Assembly: GCF_032062135.1 (NCBI RefSeq)
Contig: NC_092859.1
Coordinates: forward strand, 47,287,494-47,351,493
Direction: 5' to 3'
DNA: 64,000 bases
Source of the DNA: Pyxicephalus adspersus
Lineage: Eukaryota; Chordata; Amphibia; Anura; Pyxicephalidae
The notes below the pieces were generated by a model that saw only the letters and a list, made by a program, of their open reading frames with translations, was not told the DNA's origin and made no database searches. Position 1 is the first letter of the stretch, and each line of letters starts with the position of its first letter. The translations under genes were made by a program, and so were the position numbers. Below, in pieces: positions 36,690 to 49,077 of this stretch.

Positions 36690-36765
36690 TTCCAGTACCA
36701 TGTGTTTCAATGGCAGTAATTAATTCCCACCGGGGAATGTCTGAGGGAGTGTCAGATTATACAGA
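36690..36765. mobile_element. Family B fragment
   Basis: 'GTGTTTCAATGGCAGTAATT' then 'CCCACCGGGGAATGTCTG' resembles the centre of the copy at 4616. Both ends missing. Confidence 0.45.
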
Positions 36766-36769
36766 ACCC

Positions 36770-38213
36770 ACAAAATACATAGCAGATCTAATCATTTTAT
36801 CTTGGCAGAGCTGATAGTGCAATCTGAAGAATCAGTCCTTACATATAACCACACAGGTTTATAAAATCTTGATTCATATTTCCTTCTGTTTTACATACTT
36901 TAAATCTGACACTTGACTATAAGAGACAATTTTTACCTGTCAAGCACCTGTCCTCACATGCTGTGCACTCAGAAGATGAATAGCAGCATGTGAGGCCAGG
37001 CAGCTATCTGTTTTCATATATGTGAAGTAGAACCTCTGCAAATACTAAAACTTTTAGGTGTAAATGGGCCACTAGACCCCACGTGACCTCTGATCTTCTG
37101 AATGGCAGCCCCCCTTATTATTTTTCAGATATGTTCCTTTTAGCACCCCTCTCCTTATCTGATATATAAACATACATAATTAGATTTGTCCTCATTTATA
37201 CTACTCTCTGTGTCCCTATTTGTACTATTGAAAATTACAAAATATTTTAAGAAGCAACTATTTAACTGCAGAATTTTAATATAAGACATTTATTAGGAAT
37301 TGTGGCTTTACAGTCTGGATCCAATATGACATTTTCCACTGAAGATGCCAAGAAAAGAATCTCCAAAAAAATGATAGAAGTACTAAACAATTCAATAAAT
37401 GTATTTTAAAATCTTTTTACAGAGAATAGTTCTGAGAAAAGAAGCAATTTGGGACAATCCACAATTTTAACATAAAAGTATAATAACAAAATTATTATAG
37501 AAAGGTAAGTCCCAGAAATGAGAGTGACCTCTAACGTGATAGATTAAATTGTGATAATTACTGCAGGCACAGAACAATGTTTACCCCACATTCCCCAAAT
37601 CACCCCTCTCTGTACTGGGCTTCACTACTTTTTACACTGCATAATAGGTGGCATACTCCAGACTGCAGCATTGTGCAGGTAAAACACTTAAAATGACATA
37701 CTATTCATTATGGAAATCACACAGCAATGGGTCTATTGATTCTGAGGTAATTATGCGTTTACTACTTCTACACTAAACGTTGCCGCACGAGGAGACACTT
37801 GTGAGATAGATGTAGCATCTCCCTGTGGAAGCCCCCATAGGGAATAGGGGAAACTGAGTGGTACTAATACCCCTCACTGCCACCAGCTGTCAAATGTGCA
37901 GATGCTGATTCTTTTTGAACCAGTGCTGCCATGCAAATCCTCGAGTGGCTGGCAAGGTGCCAGCCGCAAGGAGCCGCACGAAACTGAGTAATCAAGCAGC
38001 TAGTGTGAACCTGCCCTAAGGAACAAATACATTAAATAACTTAAAAAAATGATGTTTTTTAAAATGTATTTAGAAGAAATAGCAGCTTATTAATAGCTAA
38101 GGACAGAAAGGGTAGAATAAGATTGATTGGGGTTTGCTAAGAGTGTATAAATAAATGATTGACCTGTCAATCTGGATGAGATTCAGCTGCTTATTTGTTA
38201 GAAGATATAGTGT
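36770..38213. other. Spacer; nothing recognised
   Basis: AT-rich sequence without a gene or repeat family that I can name. It ends at the family D element. Confidence 0.4.
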
Positions 38214-38217
38214 TTGA

Positions 38218-38616
38218 AGCGAAACTAAACTAAAAATAAAAAAATTACACTTACCTTTAATCCCATAGATTCCTCGATGGCGCTGGTTCTTCCCACAATC
38301 CGGTCCCGCGTTGTCCTGGAATTCTTCTTCATCCCGGAGGAGAGGAAGCACCAGGCATCGCTATCTTCTATCTTCTCTTCTGTCATCTTCTTAAGTCTTC
38401 TTGCTCCATCACCCAATCTTACACTGCGCTGGTGCGAGATCGGGTGACGTAGCCTATGTGAAGGGGAAATAAAAGGAGAGCCAATCTCACTGCGCATGTG
38501 TGAAATCAGCATCTCTTTCCCTTGGTGGAAAAAATGCCCCTTCTGCACATAAAAAGCAGTGATTCACTTAAAAAAAAGTGTCTATGTAAAGTAAAAATGT
38601 TAAGTTTAGATACGCT
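38218..38616. mobile_element. MITE family D, complete copy
   Basis: The left end AGCGAAACTAAACT and the right end, read inverted as AGCGTATCTAAACT, are 14-bp terminal repeats with three differences. It is flanked by TTGA (38214-38217) and TTAA (38617-38620), consistent with a TTAA target site. The interior includes 'GAGATCGGGTGACGTAGCC'. 399 bp, no transposase. It defines the family for the copies at 12391, 22667 and 51790. Confidence 0.85.
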
Positions 38617-39164
38617 TTAATAGAGTGACTGCTTTGCTCCTTTGATAACTAGCCAGAACGAGGCTCAAAAGGCTGTGGACAAAAAAACTGCCAAATTGAC
38701 AGGGGAATAATTCATAAATACAGTCCCAAGTGTATAACAAGAAACACAGCTGGAATGTGTGTATGGTGCTTTAATCAATACTAATATCATATGCTAATCA
38801 AATCATCATTGATGATCATTATTTTATTCTGCTGTACATGAACCAGAGTAGCAATAATAACACTGCTATAATGTAACTGTTCTTGATACCACAGACTCTG
38901 TTCACAGAAATCTCTTCTTTTTAAATAAAACATTGCCAGCACATACACCCAAACAGGTTTGTGTAGTGCACTTCTATACAAAATCTGGATCTTGCTGCAA
39001 CATCAAAAACATACACTTCGGTTTAGGTTGTCATTTGGGGCTACTGATAAATGATTACCTATTTCCATAAAGCATGAATGGTGTCACATAAAAATATTGT
39101 TCCTTTAAGACACCAAATAATTTTGTGGGGCAATGCTTTTTTAGCACTTTTTTAAAAATATATT

Positions 39165-39380
39165 GGGCCTGATTTAATAAAGCTCTCCAAGGCTGGAGAG
39201 AATACACTTTCATTAGTGAAGCTGGGTGATCCAGCAAACCTGGAACAGATTTGGTCCAGGATTGAAAACATTTGCTAACAAATAGCAAATGCTTTTTAGT
39301 GAATCCAGTCCAGGTTTGCTGGATCACCCAGCTTCATGTATGAAAGTGTATCCTCTCCAGCCTTAGAGAGCATCAGGCCT
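39165..39380. mobile_element. Palindromic MITE, family A copy 4
   Basis: Starts GGGCCTGATTTAATAAAGC. Arms pair over 'GGGTGATCCAGCAAACCTGG' and 'CCAGGTTTGCTGGATCACCC', a perfect 20-base match, around the core 'TGCTAACAAATAGCAAA'. The right end is eroded (GCATCAGGCC). This is the cleanest inner hairpin of the family. Confidence 0.92.
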
Positions 39381-40120
39381 ATTTTGTCAATTTAAAGTCC
39401 CCCTCCAAATAAAATTTCCTATATAATATCTCCACAAAAAGGCTTCCTTACCCAGTTTCAGAATGACATTTACATCCAGCTTCGGCAAAGTCTCTAGCCT
39501 GATTCCCAGCTTTTATTATTTTACATAAATGTGCATGGAATATGTATACAGGGGGGGCATCTAAACTTTTCAAGGCTGTGAAGCAAAATCTAAACACAAA
39601 TTCCTTCACATAAATGTAAAAAATGTGAAGAAAAAATAAATCTTTTGTTATTCTTATAATAAGTAACTTGACCAAATGGCTGCTGAACCCCATGAATAGA
39701 ACAGTGGAACGATGAAGTTAATCCTTCTGTGCTGGAAAATAATTGAAAATTTCTGCAAAGATTGCTGTAGATTAAGAAAGATAACCAGCACCATCACTAA
39801 TTGCCAGGTCCACTGTGGGAGTACTATAAAGTATTTTGGATAATTTAAAATGACTCCAATACCTGGGGCATGAGCAGTAAGACAGGAAGGTAGTAACACT
39901 GTGTTGAATTTAAGCTAGCACCTCCATTATGGTACATTAAAGCTGGCATGCTAGAGGTTCGGTTTTAGAAAAATATTTGTCTTTATATAATATGCAAAAT
40001 AAAATGGTAAACCTTCTCATAATTATTTTAAATACCCCTCCTGAAATTAAAAAAAAAAAACAGACCTCCATATAGCAGAGCTTCTATGCAACAACATAGG
40101 AGCAATGGTAATGTCATGGA

Positions 40121-40429
40121 ATGATGATATATTTATGGAAATATGGAAAGCCCCCATTATCAGCCCCAACGGAGTACACGCGGGAAATACTACAGAACAA
40201 TAATGTGACTCTGGAGACTCACATACAGATTCTTAGAGGTTTGAAGCAGTCTATTAGTTTTGTTTTTACCCAAGATGCACACAATCCAATACTTTCACAT
40301 TTGAGTGCATCTTGGGTGAAAGTTGCTGGAAAAATTTGCTTAGGTAAAAACACTGATTTTAGACCCCCAAATGATCTGGGTATTTTTGGACTGGGTAGCA
40401 TGTATTACTTTGAGACAAAAACTTTTTAA
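40121..40429 (+). other. Isolated 102-codon open frame of unknown nature
   Basis: It has an ATG start and one uninterrupted frame with mixed composition (for example KPPLSAPTEYTREILQ). I recognise no family. It contains a 13-bp perfect inverted repeat (40268-40280 and 40305-40317, ACCCAAGATGCAC), which suggests a transposon fragment rather than a gene. No splice-site pair or promoter was seen. Most likely chance. Confidence 0.15.
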
Positions 40430-40870
40430 TTTTTTATAGGGAGCACTGTTACTTTTCAATCCTATATACTTTTTCTAATGGGAACGGGCGTTTGGTAAAA
40501 CACATTCTGCATCACAATCAGATCACCAGAATTTAGAATTGAAGTTGGGTAGACTGGTACAATTCAGGAACAACTGGCTGAAAAAATGTAAGTACTGAGC
40601 AGATAGCCTGGTCTTAGGGTTGTCACCTGGCTGTTTTTTTTTTACCAACCTAGCCAGTAAAAACTAGACTTGTCGCCAATGGTATTATCAGGAATATAGA
40701 CCTTAAATCTAGCATTATTCCTGCAAAAGGTGGCAGCAATAGCTGTATTTTTTATACTTATTTCAGATTTAATTTTTAGTTTTTATTTAATTTATTCCCC
40801 AATTCCCAAAAACTCTTGGAGTGCTTGAGTTATCAGATTCAAAACTTGTGATCCTGGGATGCTACACAAT

Positions 40871-41087
40871 GGGCCTGATTTCTGAGAGCTCTCCAAGGCT
40901 AAAGAAGATAGACTATCATGGGATAACCTAGGTGATCCAGAAAACCTGGAATGCATCTGGTGCTGGCTAAAAACAGTTGCCAACTAATAGCAAATGATTT
41001 TTAGGAAATCCATTCCAGGTTTGCTGGATCCCTCAGGTTCTCCTGATAGTCTTCTCCAGTCTTGGAGAGCTTTAATAAATCAGGCCC
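40871..41087. mobile_element. Palindromic MITE, family A copy 5
   Basis: Starts GGGCCTGATTTCTGAGAGC and ends TTTAATAAATCAGGCCC. Arms pair over 'TGATCCAGAAAACCTGGAAT' and 'ATTCCAGGTTTGCTGGATC'. Both outer ends are intact. It carries the 'CTATCATGGGA' subtype of the inner arm. Confidence 0.9.
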
Positions 41088-41099
41088 ATAGTGTGCACA

Positions 41100-44000
41100 A
41101 GTGATATAATCAGCCCAAACATTTTAAATGGGCTGTCAACATATCACAAAAATCTTTTACCAGAAAAACATACAGAAGATTTGCATCTGTGCATCATAGT
41201 CTACACATGATCATGAGAGTCTCATGGAGCACTCAAGTCTAACTGAAGAAACATGTTACGTAGCGCTGAACATTAAATGGGGAATTTAAAATCAAAAACT
41301 TGCCTTTCCGAGTGACTACACTTAAAGTGTAAGGGTTAAATGCACCTTTAAGTCTGGGAAGGATGAAAAAGAGCAGGTTTACTTACCTTATCCCTTGCTC
41401 TTGCTCCGTGCAACTAGTCCCCCACAGCCTCTTCTAAAAGCTGTTTTGTGCTGCAGTCACAGGCATTGATTTATGTCTATACCTACCATACAGGACCAAT
41501 AGTATTTTAACTAAGTATCCTAAAGACCTGTCCACACCCCAGAGGTGGCATGGAAGAAAAAACATTTTGCAACTGGGGGAACAATGGATAAGGTAGGTTA
41601 ACTTGATCTTTACATTCCCCGTAGACCTAAACTAGCACTAAGCTAATGTAGCTTCACTGCAAGGCAAGTTTTTAAAAATTATCTGAGTGTTCATCTTTAA
41701 TTTAAATTGAAGAATTAACTTTCCACCCTCTAACAATCACCCACAGTTACATTCTATCTCCAGTATACATTCTAAATCCATCCAGCTGACCATGGGCATG
41801 TGCTCCTGGTGCCCAGGTCCAGCAACACCCCTTCTTGCCCAATCTTCCCTTTTCACTTGTATGTGTAAATATAACAAAATGTTACAAACCCTGCAATGTC
41901 ACTGGAAGTCTGAAACAGTTGGATAAAAAAAGTAAAACAGTAATTTTTTGTACAATTTTGATGGATCCAGTGGATGCTGATAAACATCCTCTACATTTTC
42001 TGGGCTAAAACATGGGGCAGTGGATACCATAGCCTGTGTTCATTCACAGGTCACTACTGGTGCCATATAAAACACTTGGGTGTACAGAGAATCAAGGCTT
42101 TATATTGTTGTCCTATAATACACAGGATCTTATTCTATCAATTCTTCTATAAAATAATTCTAAAGGTCCTGTATAGGGCCATTCTAAGTACACAAAATAT
42201 TCCAAAAATGATATCACGAATAAACGCTTGTAAAGATTGAATGAGGATCAGCCTGGGAGATCAAGATGTTGAACATCAATAAATTCATCTTTCCCGCAGG
42301 AAAAATGTATAAAGAAATCAAGATAAATCTTTTACAGAAAGGTTTTTGAAGGTTTCTAGGGGTATCATAACAATTGCATGTCTAAATCAGTTTCATCGAA
42401 ACAAGTAAAAATAAAATTTTGATAACTTTTTGTGCTGCAATTTATTTTCTCATGCAATATAAAATACGTATTCACTGTTAAACTGTATTAAATCATATGA
42501 AACATGATACTCATCATCTCTGTACAAACTGTGGACAGAATGGGAATGTTAGCAGGCCCTGAAGTCTTATAAAAGATACATGCTGTGATCACATACATGG
42601 TCTACTCACGTTTAATCAGCTTTGTAATCAGTGCAGGAAAAATTCAAATGAACAGCTGTACAGTTTTAGAAGTGTCACTGGAGGAGTATGTGAAATTCTT
42701 TAGCTGAGTGGGGCGTCCTGCATCTCTGAGCTGTTTTCTGTAAAATATGTAAGCGTAGTCCCATCTGCTGATACTCTCAGCTTTTACTCAGTCTGAACTT
42801 TTTCATTTGCTTTTGCCAAAGCATATTTTTCTAATGTTGTCATTGGCCCAGGGCTCTCTTTTGCATGTTACGTCACAAAGGAAATCTAGCCTCTAAACAG
42901 ATGGTTGTACAGTACATTGACCCTATCTATACTATAACAATGTAGCACAAAGGAAATCTAGCCTCCAAACAGATCATTGTAAAGACTTCCAACACCTAGA
43001 AGAGACGTGCACCAATGAAATGCTATAACATTTAGATATTTATTTAGATAGGAAAAAAAATACAATAATGAGCATCCTGAAGGCAGCAAAATGTTCAGTA
43101 TACCAGTCACTGATCAATACATTTTGAGTCACCCCACTGCTGAAACCATATGATCAGGTAGCATAGTAGCTATATACTCCTTACAATTCAAATGGGTTAA
43201 AGTGCAGGCAATTTGTGGTTCCTGGAAATACTTGTGTTAGATTCCAAGTTGTTCCCCATGGAACACTATCAACCTTAAACTCAGGCTATACACAAGTCTT
43301 CTGAATAAGCTAGTCCAAAACTAAGCTCTACAATTATAATTTAGTAGTCAAATACCAATATCAGAAGCTTTATACAGATCCTGCAACATAACCTATTCTA
43401 TAAGGTACAAAATGAACCCTTGCAAAAAGTCTAGGAGACAAGTATTCTTCACCTAAAGCATGGTGGTAATGTTAGAGGTTGTTCTCCAAAGTGCCTTCTG
43501 CTACAAAATAAATATAGTGGCTCAAACTTAGAAAAATTGACACATTTAGGACATTTAGGACAGATCTCCTTCACTTAAAAGTAGAACAGCAAGGAATGTT
43601 TTTTTTTCTATGACAGCATGTTTTCCAGCTACTTAGTCTATAATACAAAAAGTGCCACGTCCCTTAATACAAATATACAAAAAAGCAACAAAATTATTTG
43701 GGACTTCTAAGGCACATGCTCTGGTAAAAATGTACAATTTGGTTTACAAATATTAGAAAAATTATTACCTTATTACATAATCAACAATACATAAATAGTT
43801 AAAACCATACTATTAAAAAACAAATTGCTCACAGCAAAAAACAGTGACATTTAAAGTTCATTTACATTGTAATACAAAATTATTTTTAACAAGGAAAAAA
43901 AATATATGAATACATGTTTTATCAAAAATAAAGCTTACTTTAGCCTGGATAGTTTCTAAAGTGTATAGAGCTTAACCTAGTTCTGAAATTGGCATAAAAC

Positions 44001-44485
44001 AGCAATGGAGGACATCGGAAACAACATCCAAGCAGCAAACAAACTTCTATTCCATATGTTTGTAGGTTTCCTCCAAATTGGACAACCAACTGCCTAAAAC
44101 ATGAATAATTAAATAACAGCACATTCTTAGAGATTTTTTTTTAAATCTCTTAATAGACAAAGTAGAGTTTCTGTTAGGGAAATTCACCTAAACATTCCCT
44201 TACAAGGGTACTAAGGGTAGATTTCTTTTGAATTCTTATTATGTATCTGGAATAAGAAGTAAGGAATGTATATCCTTGTGGTGCAGATCCAAGGCCAAGC
44301 TACATTCACATACTCTACAGTACTCTATACAGAAAAATCCATCAGCCCCCCTTCCCTTCTCTTTTCAGCTGTGTTACCTCTCATAGCCACATTTCCCATT
44401 CTACCCTTAACCTTCTCTTCACTTACCTTGGATCACAGGATGATGTAGACCAGGAGCCTACACAATATTGCATGGCTTTTCTTAA
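41100..44485. other. Spacer; unassigned
   Basis: No gene seen. Around 41320-41650 'CAGGTTTACTTACCTTATCC' and a following pyrimidine stretch look like a dispersed repeat, but I found no second copy in the window. The rest is AT-rich. Confidence 0.35.
42874..42981 (+). repeat. Local duplication, 36 bp repeated with 72-bp spacing
   Basis: 'CACAAAGGAAATCTAGCCTC' at 42874 recurs at 42946. The 36-base copies differ at three positions, near their 3' ends. The sequence between them is not repeated elsewhere. Confidence 0.8.
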
Positions 44486-46390
44486 TTGGAATGCACTCCT
44501 GATATTGCATCTTCCTACCACCAAGCACCATGGACAGCTACCCTCTGCCATTCAGCAGTCTGGACAGTGAACCTCTCTACCACCCAACATATTTACCCTA
44601 CAACTACCATCCTATCTCCCTTCTCCCATATGTCTCCAAACTTCTTGAACGCCTTGTCTACAAAAGACTCACCCATTACCTGAGCACCAACTCTCTCCTT
44701 GACCCCCTCCAGTCTGGTTTTAGAGTTGCCCACTCCACTGAAACAGCCCTTACTAAAGTGGCCAATGACCTCATCCGAGCTAAGTCTCAAGGCAACTTTT
44801 CCCTGCTCCTTCTCCTTGATCTTTCCTCTGCTTTTGACACTGTTGATCACCCTCTTCTAATACAAAACATGCACTCCATTGGTATCTGTGACACTGCTCT
44901 CTCTTGGTTTGCTTCCTATCTGTCTGTCCGCTCCTTTCAAGTTTCTTTCAATGGTAACTCCTCCTCACCCACTCTCCTCCCTGTTGGTGTTCCCCAAGGG
45001 TCAGTCCTTGGACCGGTTCTCTTTTCTCTGTACACCTCCTCTCTGGGTAATCTCATTTCCTCCTTTGGCTTACAGTACCATCTATATGCTGATGACTCTC
45101 AAATTTATCTGTCCACCCCTGACCTGTCTCCCTCAGTCCTGGATAAGGTCTCATGCTGCCTGTCAGCCATCTCCTCATGGATGTCTGACCGATTCCTGAA
45201 ACTCAACCTGGATAAAACAGAACTCATCATCATCCCCCTGACATATATCTAACTGTTAAATACACTGTTATTCGGCTCTCTCCTCAGGCACGCTGTCTTG
45301 GTGTCACCTTTGACTAGGCCCTCTCATTTACCCCCCATATTCAGAACCTTTTCAGGTCCTGTCACTTTCACCTACGCAACATCTCCAAAATCCACCCCTA
45401 CCTGTCCCCTGAGACCACCAAACTCCTTGTACATGCTCTTATCATCTCCCGTCTGGACTACTGTAACATCCTCCTCTCTGGTATTCCACTAACCCGACTC
45501 TCTCCTCTACAATCTGATATGAATGCTGCAGCCAGACTCATCCATCCTTCCCTCCGCTCCTCTTCCTCTGCATCTCTTTGTAGTTCTCTCCATTGGCTTC
45601 CATTTCACCTTAGAATCAAATTTAAGCTCCTGTGCTTTGCCTTCAAATCCCTACACAGTTATTGTCCCACTTACATTTCTGACATGGTTAAAAAATACTC
45701 CCCCTGCCGCTCTCTCCGCTCCTCCAATGACCTACTAATGACTTCCTCACTCATAACCTCATCACATGCACGGTTACAAGACTTCTCTAGAGCTGCTCCA
45801 ACTCTCTGGAATGGTCTTCCTCGTCCTATTTGGCTTGCTCCTACTTTCTGCTCATTTAAAAGAGCGCTCAAAACCCATTTTTTCAAACTTCCCTACCCAT
45901 CTTCTTCTGTCTGCTAAACCCTCACTACTTCCCACCACTACATATCGCCCATCCTATTGTGTGTGAAATTCCCCCACCTACTAGATTGTTAGCTCTTCGG
46001 GGCAGGGTCCTATCCTCCTGTATCACTGTCTGTATTAGTCTGTCATTTGCAATCCCTATTTAATGTACAGCGCTGCATAATATGTTGGCGTTATATAAAT
46101 CCTATATTAATAATAATATTTGTCTCTGCACCCAACATTGCACCTCTCTGCCACCCAGCAATATTTAATAAAATTGCTGTTACTCATCACCTGTGACATT
46201 GCACCCCCTACCACTCAATACCCAAGACATTCTTCTATCCAGTACCTATAAACCCAACCAATGCACCCTGTCCTCGATCTTCTTACCCAGCACCCCTGTC
46301 AGTGCACACCGCCATCACTATACCCCCTTACTTGATATCCAGCACCTCTGTAACTGGTACTTTTGTCCCCCTACACACTGCTAACCACCT
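44486..46390 (+). repeat. Degenerate C-rich tandem repeat, split by a LINE
   Basis: Both flanks of the LINE (44486-44589 and 46119-46390) are made of loose variants of 'ACCTCTCTACCACCCAACA' and 'GACATTGCACCCCCTACCAC'. The last unit before the LINE and the first one after it are nearly the same, so the LINE seems to have inserted into a decayed minisatellite. Confidence 0.5.
44590..46118 (+). pseudogene. L2/CR1-clade LINE, 5'-truncated: reverse transcriptase and 3' tail
   Basis: The reverse transcriptase begins at [17 protein letters not shown] and runs through [37 protein letters not shown] and [13 protein letters not shown], whose YADD box is the catalytic site. This reading frame is open to 45252. 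After a frameshift and an in-frame TAG near 45315 ('TFD*ALSF') the C-terminal part follows as SPETTKLLVHALIISRLDYC, LQSDMNAAARLIHPSLRSS and SRAAPTLWNGLPRPI, closing at 45917. The 3' tail (from 45986, CTCTTCGGGGCAGGGTCC, ending in TAATAATAAT) matches the short copies at 21606 and 28014. The endonuclease and ORF1 are absent. Rather young, given the few lesions, but dead. Confidence 0.92.
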
Positions 46391-47662
46391 GTTACTTCCT
46401 TCTTGGTACCTTTGTTACCTTTACAGTTGTAGGCATTGTGGAACAGCTTATTCTCAAAGAAGCAGTTTCACTTAACTAGGTGAAGTAGTAGGTGAAGAGT
46501 TCTTAGACACAAGAAACTTTCTCATTCCTTATTTAATAAACATTGGCGATAAGTGCTCTTCAAACAAAGAGCCTGAAATCCAGCATTCTCCAGACAAATT
46601 GGAATAAAGTTGTGACAGGGGTCCATTAAAGAATATTTTTGTCCATGACCAGTCCTCAGGTTGACCTCTGTAGGAAGTGGAAGAGACCTGGTAATTATTG
46701 ATTCTTTAGCTTAGTTATTTAAACTTCTAAATCAACCCTGCGTTCTAATCTCTACAACAAAGCTTATTGTTCTGCATAGCCCAGGTAAGAATTAGGTGGA
46801 CTAGATATGTTCCTTGCTAGGAAGTATGAAGAGAACAAGGGAACTTCTGACAACATTTACAGCTATGTTTTGCTGTGTAACACTTTTCTTTTAACTGTAC
46901 ATATCAGAACAAAAAAGGGTTTACTGATGGAGTTTACATACACTTTAATACTGTTTGGAACTTATTGTAACCATTTTGAGAACATAACGCATACAGTTAT
47001 AAAAAGTAAATAAGATACAAATGAGAATTTGATACAAAGGTGGTTGAGGTCCAAGATGACATCACCCCTAGTAATGGAACCTGGTTTTTATAAACTCCAG
47101 TAATAAACAAACACGAATCATAGCTTTACTGAGTAAATACTAATGTCACTGACGAAGAGCAGCACACATTCCCTAAACTCTAACATTTTATAGTAAACCA
47201 ATCCACTACATACAAGAGCATATTAAATCCATTAATACAGTTTATACACCACCTGACTATATGTAACAATGTCACATCCAGAGAGTTTCTTTTCACAGAC
47301 CAGCCTGAAGCTCACATACATTTTTATTAGCAGTCATAAAAGTTTAAATAATTTTAATTGTAAAACATGCTCGTTTCACTTCTTAGACTCAGGCCCATAA
47401 GGTATCAACAGTGTATAGCTGGTGTTATCAAAGATAGCACTCATAGAGTGGTGACCCTGGAAATCGGAAGTCATCTAGAAGAATTGTAGAAAAAGTGCTA
47501 GGACAGGTGGCCATGGGTGAAGTTGAACAGTCCAGGATGGCAATAGTTGGACAAGCAGATGGTAGTACAGTACCAGGTGGAGGACATGACATGCTACATG
47601 GGAGAACATAATAAAAGTGAACAAGTCAAATAGGTGCCAAGTCCAATGCTCAACAACATATT

Positions 47663-47788
47663 CCATCCTTCTACTTTCAGAGCCGACCATCTCCACTGTT
47701 GGTTGCTGGCCTGTGGATATTATATTAATAATATCCACAGTCCAGCAACCAACAGTGGAGATGGTCGGCTCTGAAAGTAGAAGGATGG
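47663..47788. repeat. 126-bp near-perfect palindrome
   Basis: The arms 47663-47723 and 47728-47788 are exact reverse complements except for one position (47710 against 47741), with a four-base loop ATTA. The left arm starts CCATCCTTCTACTTTCAGAG. Transcribed from either strand it would fold into a 61-bp hairpin. No flanking direct repeat was found. Confidence 0.97.
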
Positions 47789-48799
47789 TAAAGAAACTGG
47801 CCAATGTAAATGCTAGGAACATCCAGGTCAGTAATTTAGATCAGAAATCAAGATATAGTATTTCAAGCCGGGTCAGTTTCCAGAACAGACACAGTAATAA
47901 AGGATATCCAGAACTCATATTACCACTAAAAAATGTCTCAACGTGTATCCGTAACGCAGAACTTTTCTTTGCCCATGCAAGGCTCTCAGTTTGGTAAATG
48001 AGTACTGGGTATGGGTGAGCAGTGAGGTAATTCACTTCCTTACTTCTAACCCTGCCAGGCTAGAAATTCATACCCTTATGTAAAAACCACCAAGCTGCAT
48101 ATTCATTTGCACATTGCTTTCTTTTTCTGATCCCCATGGCCACATAATGACATTTAAGCCAAGGTGTGTACATGACCCTGGGCAGGAGTTAACTGAATAT
48201 TTTACTTTTTTATGTGAAAACGAAAAAAGGCCACTTTAGTACAGTCATTCTTAATCACGGTTCTGCAGAACTCTAGAGTTCCTTTCCAAAGTTGCTGGGG
48301 TCTCCTTGAGCTGTGCTTGATTGACCTGATTTTTCCTGCATAGTTTCAGCACCAGGCTGCATAGGGCCAGCACCAGGCAGCATGGCACCAGCGATCCTCT
48401 TAGATGCTTGTATATGAATCAACAAATACCAGTTAATACATTAATTAATAACTTATTTACAAGGTCCCACAGAACATTCTCCAAATAGAGTGCAATGTAT
48501 GATTGGTGGAGTCTTCTGGACATATGACTTTTCATGCCCAAATGGATTTCTGAAGACAAACTGGAGTTGGTCTTCAAAGTTTTGGTTCAGTGATCACATA
48601 GTCTTTTTTAGGCTAGGCCAGGCTGTCCACCTCCAGTTCTTAAAGGCTCAAAACGAGCAATCATTTTTTATAAATAGAGTCATTCTTTGTACACCACATC
48701 TGTACTGCTGTCACATATTGTGGATCCACATGAGTGGATGGTCCTCAAAGACTGGCTGAACAGCGCCACGCTAGCCAAATATTTACAGAGATATTTCCT

Positions 48800-49073
48800 G
48801 TAAGTTTGTGTGCAGATGTAACATTTCTACAGCTGAAAACAATCTTTTGTGACACACAAAAGTGACACTCGAATGAATGATTGGGGGGGACAAGTGGGAG
48901 TCACCCCGCTGTGTCTCCCACACAGAAATCAATAGTATTATTCTGGTCAGTTGTTTAGTGACCCACCATAGTGGATAGCTGACGAACATTGGGAGACTGC
49001 TGTATACCAAATGTTAACCCAAGATGACCACGATCATTTGCCAGGGGCAATAGTTTTTTAGCTTGTGTGTAGC
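48800..49073. mobile_element. Older MITE family C copy abutting a younger one
   Basis: Contains 'ACAATCTTTTGTGACA' and 'GTCACCCCGCTGTGTCTCCC' and ends 'GCTTGTGTGTAGC' directly at the TTTA that precedes the next copy. Left limit uncertain. Confidence 0.5.
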
Positions 49074-49077
49074 TTTA

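Noticed and set aside
47475..47997. Opposing open frames of 115 and 126 codons with a shared peptide
   Set aside because: Both run through the 126-bp palindrome, so the shared peptide is a by-product of the inverted repeat.
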